64,000 nucleotides of DNA from Chromera velia (Eukaryota; Sar; Chromeraceae), in contig JAHBMJ010003719.1 of NCBI GenBank assembly GCA_018398765.1, positions 7,263-71,262 on the forward strand, written 5' to 3'. Both the position numbers and the translations under genes were made by a program. Below are positions 34,836 through 56,854 of the stretch, one piece after another. The notes beneath the pieces were generated by a model. That model saw nothing but the letters and a program-made list of their open reading frames with translations, did no database searches and was not told where the DNA came from. How positions within the stretch are numbered: position 1 is the stretch's first letter; every line of letters begins with the position of its first letter.

Positions 34836-36386
34836 TGCTCAGATAGATTCTTCGATCATCCGCTTCACGAAGGCAGGAATCACAAAGGCCTCCTCATTGT
34901 AGTACACATCTTCCCACTCGCTCTCGAAGGCACCGTAGTCGATGGTCAGGTCTTGGTAGATGACGTTGTGGTGCAGAAGCCAGTGCATCGCCCGCAAGAC
35001 CTTCATGGGGCGGAAGCCTACGTTGACATGTTCGACTTCCCTCATCGATGGCATTTGGCGAGTAGGGGAACTGAAGATGACCTTCAGACGGAAGTTCTCT
35101 TCCAGATTTTCGAGACGTTCTCGCAGGGACCATGCAATGCCCTGGAAGGTGCTGACGACCTCGTGAGGAACGATGCAAACATGACCAACGATGCCGGACT
35201 GTCGGGTGTCCTCGGGATTATGGAGCTGGTCACTGGGCAAGCGTGTGGGGTCACGACCGGCCATATCCAGCTTGAGGATGACCTGCACACGATTTCATAG
35301 GCGCATGCACATAATGCATGAACAAAATGAAACACAAAAAACGACCACAACGATTTACGTAGGCTGGAAGCGCAAGGAAGGAACGCGCGCATACCGACGT
35401 GGCTTTTCATAAAGTCATAGAGCAGAGTTACACACATATGAAGTTCTTCGACTTACCTGCCGGATATGATATCTTGCGATCAGCATGCGTTCCACAAGGG
35501 TCAAATCTTTCAGGCAGCCAGGGGCCTCTCCAGTCCAGAGATCGTTCGCAAGCACAAACTTGGGGAGGGCCTTTCGATCAAGAGCAGGCTTGTACTCAAT
35601 GCAGATGTTGCAGGTCTGCTTAGGCTTGTCAATGCCTGCAGCTGCGAGCACGATGCCATCCAGGGCGGGATGGCCATAGGAGACAGCCTTCTTGAGGATA
35701 TCTGCAGCACCTACCACGCCGAGGGAGCGTTGGAGCTACATAAGATTCTCTGTCGGGAAGAACACCTCCCGTCGCGCAGGAACAGCAAAATACGAGAAAG
35801 GGACCTTCTTGGGAAAGTTGTAGATGCGTGCACATATAGCGCATGCGTGCTGAGCGTGCTGATCTATCTGAATTATATCTCGGCAATAACCCTTGAAGAG
35901 CTTCAGCAGATGCTCAGGAGTGAGCTGCTTGCCGAACTGGAGTGCAAGCTTTGCATTCTTCACGAGAAGCGACTTGACGGCCTCGCTGCTCGCATCGATG
36001 AAGGCCTCTTGCTCCCTCTGCGCCTTTTCACGTTTGGCTTTATCCTCTTGGATGGCCTTTCTGTACGCATCGTCATAGACGACTTTCCCAGTAGGGGGCA
36101 GGGGATCTACCCTTCTTTCTTTGGTTTCAAACTCTACATCTCCATCTCCTGCATCCCCTCCCTCATCCCCTTCCTCTTCTTCATCCAACGCATCGCCTTC
36201 TAAATCTTCCTCAATGAAGTGTTCTTCACCGATAGCTTCCCTCTCTTCCTCCCTACTCGCCTCAAACCCCAACGCCGCCTCCCAATCCTCCAATGCCGAG
36301 TACCTATTTCTGTTTCGACACTCAACTTCCAAATGTCCCTCCTCACCACATTCTCTACAGGGTCTCTGCAGACAATTCATCAGCAA
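34836..36386 (-). pseudogene. Helitron DUF6570-like region and acidic linker
   Basis: From 36386: a CCHC knuckle (CRECGEEGHLEVEC), an acidic linker, helical text, then CNICIEYKPAL, LPKFVLANDLWTG and LTLVERMLIARYHIRQ. These continue after the intron 35456-35283 as VILKLDMAGRDP and VGFRPMKVLRAMHWLLHHN, the pattern of DUF6570. The in-frame stops are TAG at 35736-35738 and TGA at 34839-34841; Gln and Arg would suit. Confidence 0.75.
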
Positions 36387-37163
36387 ATGCCCTGTCTGGT
36401 AGCAGTGGGGGCAGGCCCCTGGGGCGCTTCATACAGTGCAAGAGTGCATGGTTGTCATCCACACATGACCGCGCTCTCTGCAAAAAGAGCAGGAGACAGA
36501 CACGTCTGGGTACGTCTGGGCAATGCATCGGCAAGTGCCCTGTCTGGTGGGAGTGGGGGCAGGGGCGCTTCATACAGTGTGAGACTGTATAGTTGTCATC
36601 CATATGACCGCGCTCTCTGCAAAAAGAGTAGGAGACAGACACATCTGGGCAATGCATCGGCAAGTGCCCTGTCTGGTGGCAGTGGGAGCAGGGCCGCTTG
36701 GTATAGTGCGAAAGTGCGTGGTTGTCATCCACATAACCACGCTCTCTGCAAAAAGAGCAAGACACAGGCAAGTCTGGGCAATTCATGGGCAAGTGTCCTG
36801 TCTGGTGATACTTGGAGCAAGGGTGCTTTGTACAGTGTGAGAGTGCGTGGTTGTCATCTACATGACCGTGCTCTCTGCAAAATGAACACTTGACCTGACA
36901 GTGCGTTAGCAGATGCCCTCCCTTTCCGCACTTTGCGCAAGGCCGGTCCGTACAGTACATTGGCAGATGCCCTGTCTTTCCGCACTTTGAGCAAGGCCAG
37001 TCCGTGCATAGGTGTTCTAGTGAGTACCCACTTGGCAGTGTTCGCAATACTGTTCTTTCTTGTAGCACTCACTAGTGGAGTGATCCCCAGCAGTCGAAAA
37101 GCAGCACGCACATTTGATTGGACACTTTGCATGAGTGTGGCCTCTCATGTTGCACTTTCTGCA
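36355..37163 (-). pseudogene. CCHC zinc-knuckle tandem array
   Basis: Retroviral-type zinc knuckles, likely binding single-stranded nucleic acid. The array begins CRKCNMRGHTHAKC and continues with CSKCGKTGHLPMYC, CAKCGKGGHLLTHC and then four 43-residue (129-bp) repeats of the type CSFCRERGHVDDNHALSHC. The fourth repeat has a 10-bp duplication, a 2-bp insertion and a third indel. Another frameshift lies near 37035. Several knuckles have lost Cys or His (HSHQTGH, YSFC). Confidence 0.8.
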
Positions 37164-37740
37164 TTAAATTTTCGGTGGAACCCGAGGACGCCCTCCTTTA
37201 TTCGCCACAACTTGCCAATCGGTCGGCGGCCTGGACGAGTAGCACTCTATGAAAATAGGGGCAGGCAGAGCTGAAGACGGGGCACGTATTGATGTGTTGG
37301 AGCCTGTGGCGGCACTGCCGGGAGGAGACAGGCACTGGGAGGCGCTCAACAAGGCTGCTACAGAGGCCGTATGTGGAGACGGGGACTGGGAGGCGCTCAG
37401 CGAGGCTGCTGCAGAGGCTCCAGGTAGAGACGGAGACTGGAAGGCGCTCAACAAGCCTGCTGCAGAAGCCGCAGGTGGAGACGGAAACTAGGAGGCGCTC
37501 AACGAGCCTGCAGCTGTAGAGGCCGCAGATAGAGACAGAGACTGGAAGGCGTTCAATGAGCCTGCTGCAGAGGCCGTAGGTGGAGACGGAGACTGGAATG
37601 CGCTCAACGAGGCTGCTGGAGATGGAGGTGGAGGCGCGGACTTTGAGGGCATGGTCGAAGCTGTCGCACATTGAAGAACTTCTGCAAAGGTCCTGGTCCT
37701 GAGATTACCCGACCCGGCAAGTTTGCGAGGGAAAAAGCTG
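37164..37740 (-). pseudogene. Ser/Pro/Ala linker made of a 54-57 bp minisatellite
   Basis: The minus frame reads repeated SLSAFQSPSP(P/H)TASAA units, about seven copies. One copy has TAG at 37488-37490 where sister copies have CAG (Gln). The linker joins the OTU part to the zinc knuckles; splice phase matches from exon 37952-37879 (donor gtgtgt, acceptor tttgcag). A TAA at 37164-37166 precedes the first knuckle. Confidence 0.7.
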
Positions 37741-38156
37741 CAAACAAACCATTACATGAGAGATGATGGAAAGTATTTAAATATTATGCAAGTCGGGCCG
37801 GAAGGAGAGACGCAGGGGCAGCAATCGTAGAAGAAAAGTGTGGATGGATGGATAAGAGGGTTCAAAGAAGAGACACACCTGGGCTGCAGTTCTATGCCAG
37901 TATCTGAGAGCCTTTGCTCTGCTGCCACTGCAACAGCCGCATGAGGGTACCTGCACACATACAGTGAGTATGGACATCTCAGTTTCCAGAGTTCCTGGAG
38001 GATAGAAAGTCGAGTGAAAGAGATGAAGACACATACTGACAGAGAGAGAAAAAAAAAAATATACACACACACATATACACGCATCGACACGTATACATAC
38101 CTGCTCCACGCGCTGGTAACCCTCCAGAGTTTGCGTGCACTCCAGGACCTGTAGTC

Positions 38157-39326
38157 TCATACCAGTGACTCCTTCAATATACGCAACCGTGAGTTCTGTG
38201 CGGCCGAGAAAAAGAGACAGGTTGTCTCCCTCGTTGGAGTTACCAAAATGTCCTTCGGGAGAATGAGCGGGTTTTCATCCTGTGACGCTCCTTCGGTGGA
38301 AGAACACGCTGCCTCATGAGGTTTGGATGAGTCAGATACAGACCGGATCAACTCCCAGTGGTTGCTGCTATTGTGAAACAGCACCCCAAAGGCAGTGTAG
38401 TATTCGTATCGGACGCTTCGTACCTCTCTTCCAGCTTCGACCACGACAGTCTCCCACCGAGCGATGTCGTGCCCGAATAGATTCTGTGAGATTGACCACA
38501 CCGGAAGGGAAATTGCCTCACGCGTCGAGTCTTCTGCCACCTCTTTAAGATGACGACCTGCAATCAAAAGAAGGGCCTGGCATATACGAAAACACTCCTG
38601 AAAGGTCAAAAAAGTATGTTCATCAGCCCAGTGCGCGCTGCTCTGATCGTTTGGATACGTCAAAATGTTTGTTTGTTTGGTTCGAATTCGTTCAAAGGTT
38701 CCTACTTCAGAAAAAAAGAGTTTCAATCGATCACCGCCTGCATCGGATAGCAGGTAGGCTAACAGCCTTTCTTTCAATTCAGTCATAGACAGACATAGAG
38801 ATGGATGGAGCAGGTGCAGCATGGCATAAAAACTACAGTTTCTATCTCCGTTCATTCCCTGTACAAGCCACTGCTCTCTGAATGGAGAGCCAGGAGAAAC
38901 AGAAGGAATATGAGATAACGGAGCCTCCACCAGAGGAATTATTGCTCCTGATATGTCCAGTCGATTTTCTATCTGTCTCTCGCAAGTGGTAGTACCACCT
39001 TTGAGGACTAATGAATGAAAAAGAAACTGGTAGCAGGCAGAGGCCTTTTCTGTCTTGCTCAGACTCTTACGATAAGTATACCAAGCAGAGACGGCCGATT
39101 GGATCAATCGCCTGATGTGAAATACAGGCGTATTTCGGTATGCTGAGCCTCGTTTCATTCGGTGCGGTTCAGGTGTCTCGTATGGCTCTGTTCTGTTCTG
39201 AAAAGGTTTCAGTAGCAAATTTTGTTTACGGAAGGCGCTGGCACGTCGAGGAGCGCTTCTCTGGGAACGTTTTCTAAAGAAGAATGGCAGAGAGCACACA
39301 CGATGAAAGAAAGAAAGAACAGTCAT
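38157..39326 (-). pseudogene. OTU-family cysteine protease domain of the Helitron
   Basis: 390 codons from ATG at 39326. The catalytic motif reads MNGDRNCSFYAML (OTU pattern D-x-x-C, usually DGNC) and the His motif is NHWELI near the C-terminus. OTU enzymes cleave ubiquitin or related isopeptide bonds; a role for a Helitron is unproved. The frame meets TGA at 38157-38159 but continues sensibly (DYRSWSARKLWRV) to a donor at about 38102, then exon 37952-37879 in phase, so it is probably the N-terminal part of the transposase gene. An earlier exon may end at 39416 (cctcaagag|gtgagt). Confidence 0.72.
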
Positions 39327-40079
39327 CTACACTTGTGACAGTCCAGTTACCATTTGGATCCAAAAAGTCACCAAGGACTGGAACACGCCGTACAGAAGAA
39401 CATCGAGAATACTCACCTCTTGAGGTCCAGTTCCTGCTTCTGAGACTGGCAGTGCAGGCCTTAAGGAAAAACAAAGCAAACCAATAAGTGGGCATGAGAT
39501 GGAATTGAGTATAAGCAGATGTAAGACCATGGCAAACCGCGGAATTGCGAATGCATCATACTGACAAAAGGGCAAAAACCATAAGAAAGCCACCGGACCG
39601 GCCCAGTCAGTTAGAGAAACACAGAACAAAGAAGACAATATCATGTAAGGCAGCTGTATGAGGTGAAAACTGAATGGTTTTTTAGAACATGGTTGTGGAT
39701 CAACGGCTACTTGCATTCTATTGAATTCATTCTTGACTTACTGGACGGCAAGAAGGAACACAAAGTTGCAGAAGTCGAATGCGACCATCTACGGCCGATT
39801 CCTGGGCCTCTTCCTCCCAAACAGAGATGGAGAACCAGTAAAATGAAGGTGCAACAACGAACGAGTTTCTAGAACTGCTTCATAGTCACAATGTACTTAG
39901 AAGTACACAGGGGCAGGAACAAATGATGAAGTTCCGAGGTGCAAAGATGCAGTACGTGACGCTTATATATGTCAACAACACAATCTGGTGCAAAGAAAGA
40001 ACAGCGAGGAGGAAGAACTTTCACTTGACTGACTGTGATTGAATTGCATGCATGATCAAAGGGTCGCCGAAAAATTGAG

Positions 40080-40320
40080 TAATCGGGTCTGAAGCCCATC
40101 TGACGCACGCACATGGCGCAAATTCAGCCTTTCGGGGCTGGGTTTTTGGCAAAAGACACTGCGTACATGCATGCATGCGTGGGTTGAGGTATTTCTATTT
40201 GGTAAGTGCCCCCCGCTTCGCTTTCCGGAGCCATGCATACAGACAGAATCGGGCAGCAGAATCAAGCAATCTGCCAAGAACGCTCCGCACCGTGGGAGAT
40301 AGTTTGGCGAAGCGACTTTC
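40080..40320. repeat. Partial copy of cassette 5' flank
   Basis: GCCCATCTGACGCACGCACA matches 22824-22845, and AATCTGCCAAGAACGCTCCG with CCGTGGGAGATAGTTT matches 43110-43150. This makes a third partial copy of the cassette 5' flank. Confidence 0.6.
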
Positions 40321-40559
40321 CAAGCTTGTCTCTGAACCCTAGTAATCCCCTGGCGGTTACCGGCGGTCCTAGGCGGTCTCCCGTAGCGAACCTTTTACTA
40401 CCTATAACTACCTATCACTACCTTTGACAGACTATCATAAACTTATCAAAACTACCTCTAAGACACCTCATTGTGGTAATTTTATTGTGATCTCAACGAC
40501 CTCCCTAAACCTAACTACCACTTGAAAGTTTAAGCCGCATTTTTGGATAAGCTTGAAAG

Positions 40560-40700
40560 TCCGCGCCGCAGGTGCAGATCATTTACGGTCTCTTGAAAGC
40601 TAAAGCTGCATATCTGGACAGTGTTTTGACCGTCTACGCCGCAGGCGTAGACAGTCTCTTCTGCGGTGTAGACGGTCTCTTGAAAAACGATGCCGCAGGT
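40560..40700 (+). repeat. Degenerate tandem repeat with perfect palindrome
   Basis: Units of CCGCAGGTGCAGATCAT and GGTCTCTTGAAA type recur three times. At 40632-40652 GTCTACGCC-GCA-GGCGTAGAC is a perfect inverted repeat with 9-bp arms and a 3-base loop. Confidence 0.7.
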
Positions 40701-41064
40701 AGAGATCATCTTGATTAGATTTTTTTAAGTGACACTTAGGTTCAGGGAGGTTATCTCAACTAACTTCAACTCTTTTGATTCACGTTTTGAATCTTTAAGG
40801 CCGATTAAAGCCGACTAAGCCCGACTTTTGCTTACCAGCTATTGCCTAGAGAGACAAAGAAAAATCGAATTACTTTGAATTCATAATTTTCTTTTAAAAA
40901 CTGAAATGTCTACATATGTAATTTTTTATGATATTATTTTATAGATTTATTTTGTAATTATGAATTAGTTCATCAATCAATCCTAATCGATCTGATTCAA
41001 TAGAACCCAGTCACCACTAAATTTATGTAACTAAAACAGTATTAATGTTAATGAATCAACAATG

Positions 41065-41580
41065 ATGCTGCATTGATGCAGTCAGGTATCCGGTTTCGGC
41101 TCCGACGGCCCATTCATCTGTATTCAGCCGGCCGGTATCAGACTGCATGTGCAACTAATACACTTTTTTTATGAAGAATCAAGAGATGAAACGCCAAGCA
41201 CTGTCATGAGCGCATCATTGCACCAAAAGAGACGATCCAGCGAGAAGAAACGATGGATCGATTGATCGATTTGCCCCAACGCATGCAACGTGCAGCTGCT
41301 TACCCCGTTCGTCCTGTGGCTGCCAAGCTGATCGAGCGCATCCACTCCTTTCGAATGCCCATAAATATACGTACATCAAAACAAAATGGCTCGGCTTCTT
41401 CCTTGCAGTCTAGCCTTGCAGTCCCATCCAATGACCAGCCACCATGCAGGCAGGCAAGCAGGTACTAGGCCGGTCGAGCTAGCCGGTCGAGAACGCATGT
41501 GTGCCAACATTCCGCTCTCTCTCTGTGATCGACAACTGATTCTGCTGCCGCCGTCGGTTCAATTCTTTTCTTTTCTTGAA
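41065..41580 (-). repeat. Cassette 3' flank, copy 2
   Basis: Diverged copy of 18950-19420 with the same order of matched blocks. It again lies downstream of a minus-strand gene for a Cys-rich protein. Confidence 0.65.
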
Positions 41581-41972
41581 AAGTTCTCTCCACTTTTTTT
41601 CTGTCGCGCTTTCTTTCTGCACCATCTCACCAGCCCACAACAGAACGGAACGGGAAAAGGAAGAAAGAGAATGGAGGGTTGAAGCACAAATGGACGATGA
41701 CGGAGGGAGCTGTTTAGCGAGTGAGGAAAAAAGTAAGCAGTGGGTGAGAGGAGAGACTAAGCAAAGGAGGGGGTGCATGAAAGATTGTGACAATGTGACT
41801 GGTATCTGCCCCGGGGCCCCTTTCTATCCAGCCATGCGACCAGCACGGACTTCAGGCTGGATGGACGGATGGATGGACCCAGAGCATAGATAGAATTAAA
41901 TGTTTCTCTTCACTTCTCTTCTCCGGTTGACCCACTGGCATGATGATCGAAACGGCATGGGCCGTAAGGGAC

Positions 41973-42730
41973 TTATTCAGCCACAGAGGCTGTAGGACCT
42001 GGCTTCACATCGATAGTGACCATGTCAAGAGGCCAGAACGTATTGCAACCGTCTCCCCCACACGGCCACTCTGCGGGCCATTCGTTTCCACCGTGTGAGG
42101 CCTGCTCTTCAACATGGGCAACCTCCAGACACCCATCCGGAAAATAAGGATCCAAGATATATTTGTTGTCGTGAATGCTGTAAGTCAAGTCTCAAACCTT
42201 AATTCCAATGGACCCTTTGCAGACACGACCGTCGTCACATTGGACCTTCACAATTTGAAAGCACATCTTCTGGTCAAAATCGCCCATCTCGTTAGCAAAG
42301 ATCAGCCGGGTCCGCTTCTGATCCTCTACTCGCTCTGGATCCAATTGGCAAAAGCGAAATCCAACAGGGGAGCTTGAGGACAGCAGAGCTTCCTTTTTCT
42401 GAGTGGAAGATGCCTTGTTGATTCGAACGGAAGTGGAAAGGCCCCCCCAAATGGGATTTGCATAGGTGAAGCCCAAGGGGGTATAACGTGCCTCCAGTCT
42501 CCGCTCATTACCAGTGTCGAACCCACAGCCGGACTCAATATAACAGCCGGTACCGATCTTGCAGAACTTGTTCATCACTGTGTTGTCCACGCACTCTGCG
42601 CCTTTGAAATCCGTATGCCAAGTCACCAGCCTGTTGGGTGCTTGGAGATAGAAGATGTGTTGTGAACCCATCGATTTTGATTCGGACTGAAGTGCGCCTT
42701 TTAATTTTTGGAGGGAGGCTGCAACAGAAA
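41973..42730 (-). CDS. Hypothetical cysteine-rich protein with in-frame TGA
   Basis: Product not recognised. The main exon starts after tgttgcag at about 42720 and reads SLQKLKGALQ, then MGSQHIFYLQAPNRL, a Cys-rich stretch (AECVDNTVMNKFC, GCYIESGCGF) and MCFQIVKVQCDDGRVC. The frame meets TGA at 42192-42194 and then continues in the same frame for 70 codons (NKYILDPYFPDGCLEV, PCGGDGC) to TAA at 41973. The TGA may be a nonsense change from CGA, a readthrough site, or be removed with a 36-nt intron (gtccatt...ttacag) that keeps the frame. The start is unclear. A hydrophobic LLLLLLW segment upstream (about 42880) could be part of a signal peptide but lacks an ATG. First ATG in the main exon is MGSQ. 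Confidence 0.55.
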
Positions 42731-42937
42731 GAGCGACACTCAGGGTGAGGTTCAACGGGGAAAACAGAACAACACCTGCACAGAGTGCCAGGGACAGCGA
42801 GCTTTAGTGCTTCATGCTTGGCATTGCCAATGCGCACGCAATAGCCTCTGACCAAAGAAGCAGAAGAAGAAGAGTGAAGTGCCTTGTGGGACTAAGTTGA
42901 GATTCAACTATATAGGTTGAGAAGAATTGTGGTCCGT

Positions 42938-43250
42938 TATGACAGTATAGCGCTTCGTCATGCTTCGAACAATTACGTTTGGAAGTGTTGCATGGAATTG
43001 CATGGATCATTAATTGGAGGATTTTTTTTTTTGCTGGAAGATATTGGATGAGTATAAAGCCCGCGCGGCGCGTTTGCAGGGCTCCAGCGGCCGGGGCGCG
43101 GCCATGGAATCTGCCAAGAACGCTCCGCGGCGCGCCGTGGGAGAAAGTTTTCTCATGTCCGCGCCGAGCACGGAGTACGACTTCCCATGCAAGCCTGTCT
43201 CCCGGCGGTCCCCTGCGGCAAACCGTTCACAAACTGATCAAAAGTTGAAT
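42938..43250 (-). repeat. Cassette 5' flank, copy 2
   Basis: It contains the GACAGTATAGCGCTTCGTCA element also found at 22060-22100, a T-run, a GC-rich segment and AATCTGCCAAGAACGCTCCG shared with 40265. A TATATAG at about 42909-42916 lies between this element and the gene. Confidence 0.6.
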
Positions 43251-43789
43251 GATTCAAAGCACAGTGAAAAAATGCTGAAACATGCCTAATAATGCCCTTT
43301 AAAGATTTTTGGCGCTTATGACGCAAAACAACACAAACTAAATTCGTAAACTTATATATGTAAAGAAAATACTGTTTGACAGTGTTTACCCGTAGTAAGA
43401 AGAAAAACAGCAGAGATCCCGCAAACTTGTTTAAAAAGAACAGCAGAGACTCTGCAAACAACAACGATGCACTGGTATGTATGTGCTGCCTAAGAGCTTA
43501 ACGTTCTATAGTGTTCCAACTGTAGTTAGGCATAGGTAGGCCTAAAGTTAGACATCCTTTAACTAACTTACTAACTTAGTCTAACTAATACTCTTCTAAT
43601 AATTCTACTGTGATTTCTATTATACTAGCTATCATATTTTTCTAGATATTTATATCAGGGTTTCATGAAAAACTTTAATTAGCATCATTATCAATAAACA
43701 ACTTATGATGCTATAATATATGTTATGTATTTTATTACACTATTCGAAAGTCGTCTTCTTGTGTGTTTCCTCCATCACAGTCTATTCCC
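43251..43789. other. AT-rich intergenic DNA
   Basis: No gene seen. Short CTAACT repeats occur at 43560-43590. Confidence 0.45.
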
Positions 43790-44271
<482 letters not shown>

Positions 44272-45117
44272 GACAGGGGCGGGCCCGGATGCCTTCACGA
44301 ACGCTTGTCCCTCTCTCCGACGCTGCGGGGAGAGAGGGGATGGGTAGAGAATTCAGGAGGAGTCGTCTAGAGACTAGGAATGGAAGCAGAGGAAGCAATA
44401 AAGAGGAGATTGTGCATGGATGAAGGCACAGTGAATTAAAGGGGGGGGGGAACCTTTGAGGGGAAGGAAAACCGCAGCAAGGGTTATTCCGTGAAAATGG
44501 AAGGAGACAGTGACAAAATAGGGAGGACAGGCAGGCAGACGGGCGAACCAACAGAGGCAGACCAGGAGAAAAAGTTCGCATGAAGACAGGCGATCGGAGT
44601 GAATGAAGGTCTTGTGACGAATTAGAGAATCATCAGGTGATTCCATGGAGAGAACGAGAAGACCTCCGGTTGCTAAAAAGCAAAAAGGAATTCCGGACAG
44701 AAAGAGAAATGCCTGCCTACCGTTCTTTCTGTCTCTCTGTCTTCTTTTCTTTGTTCGAATCAGTACGCGAAGAGCGAACAGCATTGCAAATGAGGGTCGG
44801 AGTCTATGATCGAATGAAATGTGAACGAGGCGACCAAAAAACGAAATGATCAGAAACAAATCACAAAACGGCGTGATGTAGTCGCTCCCCACCGTTTTTC
44901 GCGTTGCCTGAGGCGGTGGAATTCTGCAGGCGTGAGTGACAGAAGGCAGGGAGATGGATACAGGGAGGGAGGCGTGGTCGTTCCATTTGAAGCAAGTTGA
45001 TACGAACCAGGTAAAAAGGGAGGGACGTACATGCATTCGCGTCTAATCAAACCAAGTCAGGCACGAGTTTTGCGTTTCTGTCCTTCCTACCAGAGGACTG
45101 TCTTTAGCTCTTTCTCA
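44272..45117. other. Gene-free stretch
   Basis: Purine-rich on the plus strand with a G-run at 44441. No supported exon. It is downstream of the minus-strand coiled-coil gene. Confidence 0.4.
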
Positions 45118-55926
<10,809 letters not shown>

Positions 55927-56854
55927 GATTGATTGGTTTGGTCTGTCAGTCAATCATTCAGTCAGTCAGTCAGACAGTCAGCGGTCAGTCGGTCAGTCAG
56001 TCAGTCAATCAGTCAGTCACTGCCCGGCTGAGCAGCAGGTCTGGTAGGAGTGCCAATTTGCCGATTGAAGCACCTGTGTTCCAGTATCGTTGTGCATTAA
56101 GTCAGCGATTCGCCTTCTCGTAGTCTGATGGAGTTGATGTACGTGTCAGAGAGTCGCATGCATGCGATGTGCATGTCTCAGGGAGGAATTCTCCTTTCGA
56201 ATGTGTCACGCACACCAGGAACTGCAGGTGGACAGACAGAATGACGAAGAATTCGATGGAGAAATCTTCACATGCATTGGACAGGCGACGATGTCTGCAA
56301 GAAACTAAGAAGCCGATCGAAGCCATGCATATTTTCGACTTGATTTACCTCTGTCTACACATGTATATACGTATATGTGATACACATATATATTGTGGTG
56401 CAGTCTATACATATATATAGCTTAATTTTAATTATAATTTAATGTATTCATATTGCATGTATGATTTAAAATGGATCGAAATAGTATATACGTATACTGA
56501 TCTGTACGTACGTTTGCAACAGAGTGTATGAATATCTGTTGCAACAGGTGTGCAACACTTGTATGTGTGGCGGCGCGCGAAATGTTTGGAGCATGGGTCC
56601 GGACACATGTGCATGTCCGGCCGGACCGCGATCGAATTAACGGGCCATCGATGGCGCCGCCATGCATGTACGGCGCCGCCTCATGCAGTGGAAGCCTCTC
56701 TAGCTAGCTATAGCTAATATATATTATAGCTAGCTAGCTAGCTGTGTGCATGGTGCACAATCTGCAATCTTCCTTGAGAAGCTGTAGTCTTGCTTTTCTG
56801 GTTTGTGTGCTTCAAAGAGAAATCAAGGTGTAGAATTCACTCTGACATCAGGAA
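55927..56854. other. Divergent intergenic region
   Basis: Shared upstream region of the coiled-coil (-) and NDC1-SDR (+) genes. GTCA/GACT tetramers lie at 55945-56020, TATATA stretches at 56350-56420, and a CTAG-rich hairpin at 56701-56743. No exon seen. Confidence 0.5.
56701..56743. repeat. CTAG-rich inverted repeat
   Basis: TAGCTAGCTATAG and the matching CTATAGCTAGCTA arms (TATAGCTAGCTAGCTA as written) flank an ATATATAT centre, forming a strong hairpin about 110 bp before the NDC1-SDR start codon. Confidence 0.7.

Larger units (their letters stand above)
28178..39326 (-). mobile_element. Decayed Helitron coding region (OTU-zinc knuckle-Rep-helicase)
   Basis: One minus-strand transposase gene can be followed for 11 kb: OTU cysteine protease, Ser/Pro linker, CCHC zinc knuckles, DUF6570-like region, Helitron-type HUH Rep, Pif1-type helicase. 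Helitrons move by rolling-circle replication using Rep and helicase. Genuine introns are visible: 35456-35283 (gtaagt...tgtgcag), where phase and DUF6570 sequence continue across, and 30131-29929, which splits the Walker A motif GGPT|GTGKS. The frame is interrupted by eight or so stop codons and by frameshifts in the zinc-knuckle array, so this copy is almost certainly inactive. Element ends were not found. OTU domains are known in some Helitron proteins. Confidence 0.85.
39327..41064. other. Intergenic region with cassette-type repeats
   Basis: No secure gene. It contains likely upstream exon or promoter of the Helitron gene (39400-39720), a copy of cassette flank sequence at 40080-40320 and a tandem array with a palindrome at 40560-40700. 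AT-rich to 41060. Confidence 0.4.

Noticed and set aside
35690-35790. 30-nt intron around TAG 35736
   Set aside because: GT...AG with a length divisible by three can be found near almost any stop. Surrounding residues read well if the TAG is a mutated CAG.
37198-37671. Regular 54-57 bp repeats looking like a CRISPR array
   Set aside because: Units are adjacent without unique spacers and keep a coding frame on the minus strand; this is a coding minisatellite in a eukaryotic transposon.
28178-39326. Alternative genetic code (TAA/TAG = Gln) as reason for in-frame stops
   Set aside because: TGA also interrupts the frame, nearby genes use TAG, TAA and TGA as stops, and the long kinesin, NDC1 and coiled-coil frames have no internal stops. 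Decay is simpler.
42192-42194. Selenocysteine at the in-frame TGA
   Set aside because: No SECIS-like hairpin was recognised downstream, and no selenoprotein family resembles the protein. Decay or a short intron is more likely.
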